Part shown: piece after piece, positions 14,839 through 24,430 of the stretch
Layout: each line of letters begins with the position of its first letter
Position numbering within the stretch: position 1 is the stretch's first letter
Origin: Candidatus Enterousia avistercoris
Lineage (GTDB): Bacteria > Pseudomonadota > Alphaproteobacteria > Rs-D84
Assembly: GCA_017694255.1 (NCBI GenBank)
Contig: JADINC010000025.1
Span: 1 to 31,119 of the forward strand
Length of the DNA stretch: 31,119 nt
Reading direction: 5' to 3'
The notes under the pieces: generated by a model
What the model was told of the DNA's origin: nothing
The model's input: only the letters and a program-made list of their open reading frames with translations
Databases searched by the model: none
Made by a program: the position numbers and the translations under genes

Positions 14839-16128
14839 TTATTTTTTTAGCGCAGCGTACCATTTTTTCAGGTTTTTCCACATTGTATCCAGGTTATTTT
14901 TGGTCGTTTTATAGAAATCTTCGGGAATTTTAACCTGGGAAAACAGTGTCTTTACCAGTGTTGGTATCATCGTCATGAACATCGCAATAAATATCCCCAT
15001 CAACAGAATCGTTATAATACTGTCGTTGCGCATCATTAAACCATCCAATAATATGGTCGGATCGTTTTCTGCCAATGCCGTAGCCAAACGGTCTGCACCA
15101 CGCCACTGACCAAACACTGCATTTAAAAACATTACAGAAAACGTTATAAACACGCCAACCATCGCAATACCAACGGTTGATTTAATAACATTGTCCAGCA
15201 TGCCTTTGATATTTTTACCACCATTTGGAAAGATTGCCCAGCCCTGGAACAACCACGACATCAGCATCAATGGCAACATTATTAAATCGATGCCTAATGT
15301 TATAAATATTTCCAGAAAATATAGTGGTATTGGCAATAATGCGAAAAAGAACAGTACCAAGATTAACAACCCAGCAAAAAATATTGGAACATTCGGGAAA
15401 ATCGGTATATCCCACATGATTTTATGCATATATTCTTCGTCAAACGCCATATTCAGCATAGACCAACCAACTGTCATGCCCAATCCAGTCATTTGGTGAA
15501 CATTTGCCAATTCGCATGCCAGATTATGACGCAGTCGTGGTGAAAACGCCCCATCAGATGCGGCGTCCGAACTGACCGATACAGGATCTGCGATTGCCGT
15601 GGCAACCACGCATTCTGCGAAACCGTCATCCCCGGCCACGACGCGATTCAACGACAGACCGACATTGAAAACAGGTTCTATGACAATATCTGTTAGCAAT
15701 CGTGGCAATGGCACCATAAGCAGCGCACTGACAAATGCCAGCTTTATAAATTTGGTCCCGAAATCACCGACAATTGACCATGGTTCTTCTATTTTTGCAT
15801 TAATAAATCCAGAAAATAATTTCCATGCAAACCACAACGCCATCAGCCCCGCCGAAAACGGCACAATAACCGCCCCAATTGCATTATAAACACGTGGCAA
15901 TAACCCAGATATGGTCGCCATAACATCAGAAAAAATCTGGCACGTCCAACAACTGGAAAAGAAACTTAGCGCGTCGGCCATATCAACCGGCACAGCGGTT
16001 CTGTATATCGAAAATCCCGCAATAACACCCACGCCTGCAATTGTACCAACAACAAACGGCGCAACCGCACCAGCCGAAAACGGCAAGAAAGATAAAAAAA
16101 CTATCCAGAATTTTTTTAATCTGTTCAT
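14839..16128 (-). CDS. VirB6/TrbL-like polytopic membrane protein 1 (CxxC type)
   Basis: A 429-residue inner-membrane protein with a signal-like N-terminus (MNRLKKFWIVFLSFLPFSAG), then about seven hydrophobic segments, a long polar loop (about 170-220) with cysteines, and a positively charged C-terminus. Cys60 and Cys63 form CWTC just before a long membrane helix. The hydrophobic block ending in LPLMLMSWLFQGW resembles the central region of VirB6/TrbL channel proteins of type IV secretion. It is paralogous in layout to the four divergent genes to its right. The start is the ATG at 16128; a TGATATACT box ends eight bases before it, with no ribosome site. Family membership is inferred from topology and order. 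Confidence 0.6.
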   Translation of the reverse strand: MNRLKKFWIVFLSFLPFSAGAVAPFVVGTIAGVGVIAGFSIYRTAVPVDMADALSFFSSCWTCQIFSDVMATISGLLPRVYNAIGAVIVPFSAGLMALWFAWKLFSGFINAKIEEPWSIVGDFGTKFIKLAFVSALLMVPLPRLLTDIVIEPVFNVGLSLNRVVAGDDGFAECVVATAIADPVSVSSDAASDGAFSPRLRHNLACELANVHQMTGLGMTVGWSMLNMAFDEEYMHKIMWDIPIFPNVPIFFAGLLILVLFFFALLPIPLYFLEIFITLGIDLIMLPLMLMSWLFQGWAIFPNGGKNIKGMLDNVIKSTVGIAMVGVFITFSVMFLNAVFGQWRGADRLATALAENDPTILLDGLMMRNDSIITILLMGIFIAMFMTMIPTLVKTLFSQVKIPEDFYKTTKNNLDTMWKNLKKWYAALKK

Positions 16129-16136
16129 TGTTTTTA

Positions 16137-16170
16137 AGTATATCATATTTTGCCGTAAATGTGATATAAT
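16137..16170. promoter_or_regulatory. Divergent -10 elements of the VirB6-like cluster
   Basis: The minus strand has TGATATACT (16137-16145) eight bases ahead of gene 1. The plus strand has TGATATAAT (16162-16170) 26 bases ahead of gene 2. The two extended -10 boxes are only 19 bases apart, so both transcripts could be controlled together by one protein bound between them. Confidence 0.5.
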
Positions 16171-16196
16171 TGAAAAGATAAAATAATATAGAGAGA

Positions 16197-17486
16197 ATGA
16201 ATCTGTTAAAACGCGTGTTTTTATCTGGTCTGGGGCGAATTATTTTTGGGGCGACATGTATTGCATGTATCCCGTCTGGCGCGTTCGCCGCAGGGGAAAG
16301 CATCGTTGACGCACTGAATCTGGCACCGATTGTTCCGATAATACTGGATGCGATGATGACAATCGCAACGGGGGGATACGAATTCTTTGTTGGCCGCGGC
16401 AACGGGATTATATATGTACTGGTATGGGGATTTTTGGCTATCAGTATGGCACTGTATTTATTAAAAACGTATTTTCCAAAAACATGGGTTTCGTTCTTTG
16501 GCTTTTCTGGTGGCGGCGAAATGTCCGGTGGCATAGATGGTTTTACAATTGCGACTAATTTACTTAAACCCGCAGTTCGCGCAATTATTGCCGCCGTGGT
16601 ACTGCTGCAATTGCGACCAACGTATTTGACCGAATGGCTGGTAAACCCATTCTTGCAATTTGGCTCTATTTATACAGAAAGCATTTTGGAAACGATTAAC
16701 GATGGCGCAGGCGCGGCACCAAAAATCCAGTGTCCGGAATCAATCATAGACCAAGGCTGGATTTCTAAATCCAGTTGCGAATTTATGGTACAGCCTGTAT
16801 CCGAAATTTCGCACGCAAATAATCAAATGATAAAACGCGGATTCGATTTTATAAAATCAGGACTGCGCGGGTTAATGACTTTGGTGCCACATGGTGGTGA
16901 AGATTTCTTGAATTTGGTATCTGGGATAATGCTGGTATTCACGTTCGTCGCCAGCAATTTATTCATGGCGTTGCTGATTATCCAGGCTATATTTAATTTC
17001 GGTATGGCGTTATTCTTGTATCCGTTCCAGGTACTGGTATATGTCGTAAAGCCCAGTGATAAATGGTTTGATATTTGGCCCGCATTTGGCGGAATTACCA
17101 AGGCTTTGCAACGAATGGTTATAACCATGATTGCGTGCGCGTTTATATTATGTATAAACATCGCAGTTATACGTGCATTGTTCCAATGGTCGTCATCGGT
17201 ATTCGTTGTGGCAGCCGGGGGGGTGGCAACAACAAACGTGCCCCAGGTTGCGCGCGCAGCCATGGGATTTGGCCAACATTCGATTATGTGGCTGGCTGCG
17301 ATATTAACATTCTATTTGATGTTGCGAATATTTAAATTGACGCGCGAACAGCTGGACAATTATGTTGGCAAAGGAATGGATGCCCTGTATAACCAGGTAA
17401 AATCTGATTCTGGAACATTGGCTAAAAAATTCGAACAAACAACAAAATCAATTGGTACGGCAATTGGATGGATTAAAAAGAAATGA
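16197..17486 (+). CDS. VirB6/TrbL-like polytopic membrane protein 2
   Basis: A 429-residue membrane protein and first gene of a four-gene operon. It has a signal-like N-terminus (residues 1-31), several long hydrophobic helices, a periplasmic-type loop with two cysteines around residues 180-200, and a basic, polar C-terminus. The core segment FNFGMALFLYPFQVLVYV, followed by a KPSDKWFDIWPAF turn and further helices, matches the VirB6/TrbL pattern of membrane block, charged FxxW turn and membrane block. It lacks the CxxC of genes 1, 3 and 4. GAGAGA precedes the ATG. Its stop overlaps the next start as ATGA. Confidence 0.6.
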   Translation: MNLLKRVFLSGLGRIIFGATCIACIPSGAFAAGESIVDALNLAPIVPIILDAMMTIATGGYEFFVGRGNGIIYVLVWGFLAISMALYLLKTYFPKTWVSFFGFSGGGEMSGGIDGFTIATNLLKPAVRAIIAAVVLLQLRPTYLTEWLVNPFLQFGSIYTESILETINDGAGAAPKIQCPESIIDQGWISKSSCEFMVQPVSEISHANNQMIKRGFDFIKSGLRGLMTLVPHGGEDFLNLVSGIMLVFTFVASNLFMALLIIQAIFNFGMALFLYPFQVLVYVVKPSDKWFDIWPAFGGITKALQRMVITMIACAFILCINIAVIRALFQWSSSVFVVAAGGVATTNVPQVARAAMGFGQHSIMWLAAILTFYLMLRIFKLTREQLDNYVGKGMDALYNQVKSDSGTLAKKFEQTTKSIGTAIGWIKKK

Positions 17487-18673
17487 ACGATTTTTTAAAT
17501 CCTTTGGTTGATGCGTCTGTACAGTGCTGGGGATGTCCGGTGTTTGACCGGCTGTTCCAAATTGTATCAAACGCGGCCGCCGCCGTGTATAATCAGTTTG
17601 CAATATTTTGCGCAATATTGTTTTGCGTTTTGTTCGCGTTCTTTGTTTTCAATGCCGTATGGCAAAATTTTAAAAGCAAATCACCAGACCCATGGTTTCA
17701 AAAATCGTTAAAGCCGGTTCTTATAAATTCGTTGGTATCGCTGACTTTTTTAAGCATGGGGGTGTATCTGCCGCGCTTTATATCATCCATAACGTTTGAA
17801 CCCGTGGCAAATATCACACTGATTTATACACACAGTATGCTGCAAACAGATCCAGAAACGGTGAACGAACGCGTTACGTATAAACCAATGGAAATGGATG
17901 ACGATGGATTTTTCCGGCCCGAACTGCGCGACAATATCGTATTACTGATGAAGACAACCATAACGCAATTCCAATCATATATGAAACTGGGGATTGCAAT
18001 TATGGACAAGGCATTTTCATTAAGTGCTTTGTTGGGAATTGATGCATTTATAAAACATATTATATTGTTCTTTATCGGTCTGTATATTGCATATGCGTTC
18101 TTTAAATTATTCTGGCGGTTTTGTTGTTATTTTGCCGACATAATTGTTGCGATGACGTTTTTTGCATTTTTCTTTCCGCTGGCATTAATACTGGTCGCGT
18201 TCAAAGGTGCCGGGGATGTTCCGTCATGGATTTCAGGCCTGGGCAAAAATATCGGCACAGATCAATTAAAAAAACTGATAAACGCAATAATTGCGTTGGC
18301 GGCCGCGGTATTAACATATACTGTTATAATGGTTATTATCGCAAAATTCTTTGCCGCCCCAGGACAAAGCGCCGCAGATATTATGACGCTGATTACCAGT
18401 GGCGAAATTTTTGCGGGCGATTTATCCGAAGAAAATCTGGCCGCGATGACAATTATAGGGTGTGTGGTGCTGGTATATGTGTTAAACTTTATATACGGGC
18501 AAATTCCAAATGTTACGTCAATGGTGCTGGATTCTTTTGGCGTTTCACAAGAAAATCAATTGTCCGAAGAATTGGCAAATGACGCAATGAAATTGACAAC
18601 AAGCATCATGGAAACAGTTAAAAAAGCCGGAAAAACAATTATATCGGGCGGGGATAAAGACAACAGTAAATGA
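17483..18673 (+). CDS. VirB6/TrbL-like polytopic membrane protein 3 (CxxC type)
   Basis: A 396-residue membrane protein with no classical signal peptide. Cys15 and Cys18 (CWGC) lie right before the first membrane helix, in the same relative place as CWTC of gene 1. Central helices ending in FFAFFFPLALILVAF are followed by a polar turn and another helix pair, again VirB6-like. The C-terminus is polar and lysine-rich. It overlaps both neighbours by four bases (ATGA), so all three genes are translationally coupled. Confidence 0.58.
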   Translation: MNDFLNPLVDASVQCWGCPVFDRLFQIVSNAAAAVYNQFAIFCAILFCVLFAFFVFNAVWQNFKSKSPDPWFQKSLKPVLINSLVSLTFLSMGVYLPRFISSITFEPVANITLIYTHSMLQTDPETVNERVTYKPMEMDDDGFFRPELRDNIVLLMKTTITQFQSYMKLGIAIMDKAFSLSALLGIDAFIKHIILFFIGLYIAYAFFKLFWRFCCYFADIIVAMTFFAFFFPLALILVAFKGAGDVPSWISGLGKNIGTDQLKKLINAIIALAAAVLTYTVIMVIIAKFFAAPGQSAADIMTLITSGEIFAGDLSEENLAAMTIIGCVVLVYVLNFIYGQIPNVTSMVLDSFGVSQENQLSEELANDAMKLTTSIMETVKKAGKTIISGGDKDNSK

Positions 18674-20109
18674 AAGCGACACTGATATCTATTGCCATAC
18701 GATTTTTAATGGGCGCGATTGCGTTGGGTATTGGCATATGGTATTTGTCGTCATCGTTAAGTGGCGCAGCAATCACTTATACCAGTATGGATAATTTTCT
18801 GGGGGCAATTGGGGTTGAAAATGGTGATATTGCAACGGCAAATGGATGTTTTCTGTGCGGATATATTTCTGAATTGTTCGCGGTAATTGGGCGCGCGGCC
18901 GAACTGTTTTGGACCGCAATGGTTGATAACATCTGGATTCTGATGGCAATCGGGTTTGGATTGTTCTTGTTTATATATACGGCAAAATATATATTTGATG
19001 CGGCAAAAAAAACACAAAGTCTGGATACAAACGAAAAAAAACTGGAATTAAAGGGATGGTTCGACAAAGTATGGCGCCAAGGCGCACGTGTATTAATCGT
19101 CGGCGCATTAATGGGCGCATTGGGAATGGGGGGGACCGCCGCACTAAAAACAGTTGCAAATATTACAATAACACCAGTGCTGTTTGTTGGTGCAGAATTA
19201 TCAATGGCCGCCACAGGTGTTTCAGACGCAGCACAATGTGGCGCATTAAGTACGACCAACGACCCAGGCGATATCTTAAACCCAATTTTACAACCGTTTA
19301 TGTGCGTTATGGGTAATATCAACAGCGTTATGCTGGCCGGGGCGGCGGGCGGATTTTCACTGATGAACTATGCATGGATGGGGTTGGGTGGCGGAATATT
19401 TACATGGATTGCCGGATTGGCACTGGTATTAATGTTCTTGGTAATCGGGTTTGATTTAGTTTTTCAAATTTTATCTGTGGTATTTAAACTGGTATTTATA
19501 ATTATATTTTTGCCATTGATACTGGCTGCGGCTGCGTTCGAACAAACATGGTCTGTAGCCAATGGGGTGGTAAAGAATGCTATAAATACACTGGTGAAAT
19601 CCGCTATACAAATTGTCGGAATTACATTAAAGACACTGATAACATTCGCAATTGTCGCATATGCCGCAGATGCATTTTTCCCAGGCCCACGGGACGGATA
19701 CAGTGCGATTTTACCGCCAATGATGGGCCAAAAAATCGAAACTACAGACGCAGAAACATTGTCGGTTATAAACGTATTTTCAACATGCGAACGCGTTGCA
19801 ACGGTGGACGGTGAAATGAACGCGGATAAATTTAAAGACTGCTTTACCGCACAGCGTGCGATGGTTGAACGCGAATATCCAAACGCTTTTGATTTTATGA
19901 ATGACGGATGGGATTTCTTGCTGTTGATGTTTGGAATATTCTTGCTGTATTTCTATGCGATAAAACCAAAGGTCGATGGAATGCTGACCGGCGGTGGCAA
20001 AGAAGATTTTGATTTTGGAAACTGGGCCAAAGGTTTGGGTAAAAAAATCTGGTCGGCCCCACAACAATTATTTGACGCCATCGCCAAAGCCACAGGAAAA
20101 AAGAGCTGA
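18670..20109 (+). CDS. VirB6/TrbL-like polytopic membrane protein 4 (CxxC type)
   Basis: The 479-residue protein has an N-terminal helix (9-28), then Cys60 and Cys63 (CFLC), the same residue numbers as in gene 1, ahead of a long helix. Further hydrophobic segments include LVFIIIFLPLILAAAAFEQ, followed by an amphipathic stretch and a helix pair. A loop near 340-400 carries two more cysteines and probably lies in the periplasm. The tail is basic with many Lys/Phe. It overlaps gene 3 as ATGA and is followed by gene 5 after eight bases. Confidence 0.58.
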   Translation: MKATLISIAIRFLMGAIALGIGIWYLSSSLSGAAITYTSMDNFLGAIGVENGDIATANGCFLCGYISELFAVIGRAAELFWTAMVDNIWILMAIGFGLFLFIYTAKYIFDAAKKTQSLDTNEKKLELKGWFDKVWRQGARVLIVGALMGALGMGGTAALKTVANITITPVLFVGAELSMAATGVSDAAQCGALSTTNDPGDILNPILQPFMCVMGNINSVMLAGAAGGFSLMNYAWMGLGGGIFTWIAGLALVLMFLVIGFDLVFQILSVVFKLVFIIIFLPLILAAAAFEQTWSVANGVVKNAINTLVKSAIQIVGITLKTLITFAIVAYAADAFFPGPRDGYSAILPPMMGQKIETTDAETLSVINVFSTCERVATVDGEMNADKFKDCFTAQRAMVEREYPNAFDFMNDGWDFLLLMFGIFLLYFYAIKPKVDGMLTGGGKEDFDFGNWAKGLGKKIWSAPQQLFDAIAKATGKKS

Positions 20110-20117
20110 ACCAATAA

Positions 20118-21416
20118 ATGAAAAAATTAAAAAATATTTTTTCTAAATTTATCGTTGTCGTGATGGCGGTGCTGGTCATTATGCCCGCAACCGCAGCATT
20201 GGCGACAAATGTTCCAATGGCGGACATTGGTGATTACGGCAACTGGGCAACCCCAGATAATATCGAATTATTTAAAACAACAATAACACATGACTTGGAA
20301 ACATTTACATCAGAATCGGTAAATAAACAATTATTACCAGACTATGTTCCTGTATCGGCCAGAATCGGTTTAGCAATGATGAACGGATTTTCAATCGTGG
20401 CCGAAGTATTGGATTCTTCGTTGGTGCGTTTTGCCATTATATTTATGATTATTGCGTATATATTCTGGGCAATGTTCGAAGCGTATAATATGATGAAAAA
20501 CGGGTCCAGCGCAATGGATTTTGCGGTAAGCCTGGTTAAAAAAGGCGGCGTAATTATTATCTGGTCTATTATTCTGGAATTTGGCCCGACCCAGGTTTTT
20601 ATGTGGGTTATGGGCCCAATTATCGGTGTTGGGACATATATGTCTGATTTAATACTGAACGCAATAACCAATACCGTTGGTATTGATTTACCAGATACAT
20701 GCGCGGCAATTCGCGAATACGCCGTGGCAAACACATCAAACAACATGATTATTGACGCCAATGCCGCGGCAGATATTCTGTGTGTACCAACACGGCTGTC
20801 TGGATTTTTTACAACCGCAATTGCAACAGGATGGCAGTGGGTTATTGCGGGCATCGGGACCAGTGCGTTTACAACACTGGTCGGAATAATATTTATCGTT
20901 ATTTTTGCCGCATCGGCGTTTAAGTTCATGTTAATGGGACTGGGGGTGATTATGGATTTATTCCTGTCGGCGCTGATGCTGCCGTTTACGGCAATCGCTG
21001 AAACAATAAAATCTACATCGTACAAGGGTATCGCAGGCGATATATTTAACGGATTTTTGGGACTGTTTAAACCAGAATCATTGCAAAGACAAATCCAGCG
21101 TTTTATCGATGCGGCAATTTATTTTGTATCTTTGTCCATTGTAATTGCACTGTGCGCGGCGTTGCTGGCGGGAACGGTCGATGTCAACACATCTGCGACT
21201 GTACCGACATTAGAAAACGATGGATTCTTGATAACACTGTTGACGGGGTGTCTGGTTGCGTATTTGGCGAATCGTACCGACAAAATCGCCAGCGACCTGG
21301 GCGGAAAAGTCAATGACAGTTTTGGTAAACAATTTGGTAATGATGTTAAAAAACTGGGCAAAGACGCATACGGGTTGGGTAAAAAAGTCGTCGATATCAT
21401 TCGTGGCAAAAAATAA
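20118..21416 (+). CDS. VirB6/TrbL-like polytopic membrane protein 5
   Basis: The 432-residue protein has a clean signal peptide (MKKLKNIFSKFIVVVMAVLV, then IMPATAALA), a short polar exported segment, and then membrane helices. These include a central LSALMLPFTAIAETIKS block and an amphipathic link to a helix pair. The C-terminus is very Lys/Gly-rich (NDVKKLGKDAYGLGKKVVDI). There is no N-terminal CxxC; two cysteines sit in the loop near 195-222. It is the last gene of the operon and ends at a strong terminator. Confidence 0.58.
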   Translation: MKKLKNIFSKFIVVVMAVLVIMPATAALATNVPMADIGDYGNWATPDNIELFKTTITHDLETFTSESVNKQLLPDYVPVSARIGLAMMNGFSIVAEVLDSSLVRFAIIFMIIAYIFWAMFEAYNMMKNGSSAMDFAVSLVKKGGVIIIWSIILEFGPTQVFMWVMGPIIGVGTYMSDLILNAITNTVGIDLPDTCAAIREYAVANTSNNMIIDANAAADILCVPTRLSGFFTTAIATGWQWVIAGIGTSAFTTLVGIIFIVIFAASAFKFMLMGLGVIMDLFLSALMLPFTAIAETIKSTSYKGIAGDIFNGFLGLFKPESLQRQIQRFIDAAIYFVSLSIVIALCAALLAGTVDVNTSATVPTLENDGFLITLLTGCLVAYLANRTDKIASDLGGKVNDSFGKQFGNDVKKLGKDAYGLGKKVVDIIRGKK

Positions 21417-21444
21417 AAAAATCCGCGTATTGCGGATTTTTTTT
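21413..21444. terminator. Bidirectional terminator between the VirB6-like operon and uvrD
   Basis: ATCCGC (21421-21426), loop GTATT, GCGGAT (21432-21437), with seven A bases before and a T-run after. It serves both convergent transcripts. Confidence 0.85.
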
Positions 21445-23576
21445 CAGTCGGCAATTTCAACAAACTGGCGTGCGACTTTTTTTATTCCTTTGCTTTTAAA
21501 CGCAATGGTTAAAATATCCCCATTATCTTCGATAACGACACCGCTGCCCAGATCTGCATGATTAATCAAACGACCAACCAGCGATTTATTTTCTGAACGT
21601 TTTGGTTTATGGTGCGATGACACAGATGTATATGATGCACCACGTGGCCGTTCATACGATGTTGGAATGCGACCGCCGTAATTATATGAACGCGGGGCAC
21701 CACCCTGGAAATCCAAAAAGCGATTATCCATTTCTGTGATAAAACGACTGGGCGAATTATACTGGCGATTACCAAACACCATACGCGACATCGCGTTTAT
21801 TATTATCGCACGACGGCGCGCACGCGTAATCGCAACATATGCCAGACGGCGTTCTTCTTCCAGCCCACCAGATTGTACCGCCATATCGTTGGGGAATATT
21901 CCTTCTTCCCAGGCGGGCAAGAAAACTGTATCAAATTCCAGTCCCTTGGCCGCATGAATTGTCATAATACTAACCGCATCTGTGGCGGCGGGGTTTGCGT
22001 CATCAGAATCATTATCATCAGTCATCATCAACGCCGCATGTTCCAAAAATTCGGGCAGAGTGTCGTACTTTGCAATAACATTCGTTATCAGTTCACGAAT
22101 ATTGTCCAAACGGTCCGACGCATCCACGTCTTTGGATTCGTGCCACATTTTTATATAGCCCGTGCGTTCCAGTAATTTTTGCGCCGCATCTGGTGGTGGT
22201 ATTGATTGCCAATCAAAATCAAATGCAGATAAAAATTCATCCGCTGTTGCACGCTGGCGACCGGACAATTGCGCACTTTGCAAACCGTCCATTAAATTTG
22301 CACCCGCCGTGCGCAACTTTGCAATTGCCGACGGACCAAAGCCACGCCGCGGCTTTCCAATAACCCGCATAAAAGATATATCATCAAACGGATATACCAA
22401 CAAACGCAAGTACGCAATCGCATCACGTATTTCGGCACGATCATAGAACTTGGTCGCACCAATCAATTTATATGGCACGCCGCGCGATGTAAATTCTTCT
22501 TCGAACAGGCGCGACAATGACCCTGCACGTATTAAAATCGCATAGTTTGAATATGGTTCGTCTGGCAATTTATGTATAACGGTATCGGCGACCAAGCGCG
22601 CTTCGTCAAAATCGGTTGGAACAGTTAAAACATATACCGGTTCACCCGCCCCCACATTTGGCGCGGTGTGTAAATCCTTGCCCAGGCGGCCGGTATTATG
22701 CCGAATTAAAGAATTTGCCGCCCCCAAAATATTTGGGGTACTGCGGTAATTTGTTTCCAGTCTGATTATTTGCGTGTTTGGAAATGTCTTTTCAAAATTT
22801 AAAATGTTTTTTATTTCCGCACCCCGCCACGAATATATCGACTGGTCATCATCACCAACACAACAAATATTCGGGTTTTCTATTCCGTGGGTCAGCATTT
22901 GCAAAAATTGCATTTGCGCAGCGTTAGTATCTTGGAATTCATCAACCAATATATATTTAAATTGACGCTGGTATCGCGCCAGTATTTCGGCATCTGAATC
23001 AAACAGCTTTAACACATGCAATATTATATCACCAAAATCAACCGCCCCCAGACGGGACAGTTCGGCGTTATATGCGTCCAATATCTTTAACGCGGTTGGT
23101 GATGTATGTTCCGTGCTGTGCAGTCCTTTATCCTTTATGGCAGAAATACGTTCAATCCAATCAGACGGATTATAATCTTTGGCATCCAATCCCATATCAG
23201 CCAGAACATTTTTCAGGACAGTTTTTTGTTCGTCTTCGCCATATATCAAAAAGTCCCGACGTAATCCCGCCGCCGCGGCATTTGCACGCAATATACGCAG
23301 GCATATTGAATGGAATGTCCCGCACCATATATCAGACGCATGCCAAGATGTGCCGTCTGAAAACGCCGCCAAACGCGATTTCATTTCATTTGCGGCCTTG
23401 TTCGTGAATGTCAGGGCCATAACCTGCCACGGGAATGCCAATGATTTATTTAATATATACGCAATACGCGTGGTTAAAACCCGCGTCTTGCCCGTCCCAG
23501 CCCCAGACAGCACCAACAATGGGCCTTCGGTTGTTTCGACGGATAATTTCTGTTCTGGATTAAGATTTTCTAGCAT
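21444..23576 (-). CDS. uvrD: ATP-dependent DNA helicase UvrD/PcrA
   Basis: A superfamily 1A 3'-5' helicase for nucleotide excision and mismatch repair and for clearing replication blocks. The 710-residue protein has Walker A GAGTGKT (25-31), DEFQD (motif II), QSIYSWRGA (motif III), TIHAAKGLEFD (motif V) and YVAITRARR (motif VI). A C-terminal Tudor-like region (last 50 residues) is of the kind that contacts RNA polymerase in PcrA/UvrD. The start is the ATG at 23576 after GGTGGTG; the longer frame to 23603 adds nothing. It is divergent from dnaQ. Confidence 0.95.
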   Translation of the reverse strand: MLENLNPEQKLSVETTEGPLLVLSGAGTGKTRVLTTRIAYILNKSLAFPWQVMALTFTNKAANEMKSRLAAFSDGTSWHASDIWCGTFHSICLRILRANAAAAGLRRDFLIYGEDEQKTVLKNVLADMGLDAKDYNPSDWIERISAIKDKGLHSTEHTSPTALKILDAYNAELSRLGAVDFGDIILHVLKLFDSDAEILARYQRQFKYILVDEFQDTNAAQMQFLQMLTHGIENPNICCVGDDDQSIYSWRGAEIKNILNFEKTFPNTQIIRLETNYRSTPNILGAANSLIRHNTGRLGKDLHTAPNVGAGEPVYVLTVPTDFDEARLVADTVIHKLPDEPYSNYAILIRAGSLSRLFEEEFTSRGVPYKLIGATKFYDRAEIRDAIAYLRLLVYPFDDISFMRVIGKPRRGFGPSAIAKLRTAGANLMDGLQSAQLSGRQRATADEFLSAFDFDWQSIPPPDAAQKLLERTGYIKMWHESKDVDASDRLDNIRELITNVIAKYDTLPEFLEHAALMMTDDNDSDDANPAATDAVSIMTIHAAKGLEFDTVFLPAWEEGIFPNDMAVQSGGLEEERRLAYVAITRARRRAIIINAMSRMVFGNRQYNSPSRFITEMDNRFLDFQGGAPRSYNYGGRIPTSYERPRGASYTSVSSHHKPKRSENKSLVGRLINHADLGSGVVIEDNGDILTIAFKSKGIKKVARQFVEIAD

Positions 23577-23641
23577 TAAATTCACCACCACATTATAATA
23601 CATAAAGTTTTGTTATCAAAAACATATTTTACGGGGGAAAA

Positions 23642-24316
23642 ATGGGACGGGTTATTTGCTTTGATATTGAAACGACTGGGCTGGAATATATGCGGGGGGA
23701 CCGCTGTATTGAAATTGGCGCGGTCGAAATGATAGACGGAAAAATAACCGATAACACGTTTCATGAATACATTAACCCAGATGGAAAAATAATCCCGCCC
23801 GATTCGTATATGGTTCATAAAATTTCAAATGCATTTCTGGAAGACAAACCAAAAATGGCGGCGGTGGCACCAAAGTTTTTAGGTTTTATTGGCGACAGTC
23901 CAATTGTCGCGCATAATGGATTGGATTTCGACTTTCCATTTATCAATCATGAATTGCAAATGCTGGGCCTGCCCCAGATTCCACGAAACCAACAATTTGA
24001 TTCTATTGTTATCGCGCGAAATCGTGTATTTGGACCAAAAAGCTACTCTTTGGACGCACTGGCCAAATGGTTTGGTGTATCATTGACCGCGCGTGCGGAC
24101 GCGCACGGCGCGTTAATTGACGCCGAAATTCTGGCCAAGGTTTATAAAGAACTGGAAAATACCGCGCCGGCACCAGATGTTTCAGAAATTATCGCAAAAC
24201 AACATGCGGACTTTCTGGCGCACCCAAAGATTGGCGCCGGATTTCCGCATCGTGAATTTCCTGTGCATGCCGATGAATTGACGGCCCATAACGCATTTAT
24301 GGAAAAAATCGCGTAA
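23642..24316 (+). CDS. dnaQ: DNA polymerase III epsilon subunit (3'-5' proofreading exonuclease)
   Basis: Proofreading exonuclease of the replicative polymerase. The 224-residue DEDDh protein has Exo I FDIETTG (Asp8, Glu10), Exo II NGLDFDFPFIN, and Exo III HGALIDAEIL. The C-terminal tail includes DELTAHNAFMEKIA, matching the short segment that binds the alpha subunit in DnaQ proteins, which favours DnaQ over a stand-alone exonuclease. The ATG follows GGGGGAAAA. A TATAAT at 23594-23599 could drive it, and the gene is divergent from uvrD. Confidence 0.93.
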   Translation: MGRVICFDIETTGLEYMRGDRCIEIGAVEMIDGKITDNTFHEYINPDGKIIPPDSYMVHKISNAFLEDKPKMAAVAPKFLGFIGDSPIVAHNGLDFDFPFINHELQMLGLPQIPRNQQFDSIVIARNRVFGPKSYSLDALAKWFGVSLTARADAHGALIDAEILAKVYKELENTAPAPDVSEIIAKQHADFLAHPKIGAGFPHREFPVHADELTAHNAFMEKIA

Positions 24317-24350
24317 CACATAACTTTGTCGAACATTTTATGCAAAACAC

Positions 24351-24378
24351 TTGACTTTTAGTGTAAAAATGTTATTTT
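24351..24378 (+). promoter_or_regulatory. Putative rplU-rpmA promoter
   Basis: TTGACT (24351-24356), a 16-base spacer and TATTTT (24373-24378). It gives a leader of about 45 bases before rplU. Confidence 0.5.
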
Positions 24379-24430
24379 TGTAGAAAACTTTGAACAAAAC
24401 GAACAAGAACAATATAGCAAGAGAAAGAAT

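Noticed and set aside
14816..14850. Terminator between the minus-strand VirB6-like gene and the 14770 gene
   Set aside because: There is a G-run and A/T-runs but no convincing hairpin followed by poly-T on the coding strand.
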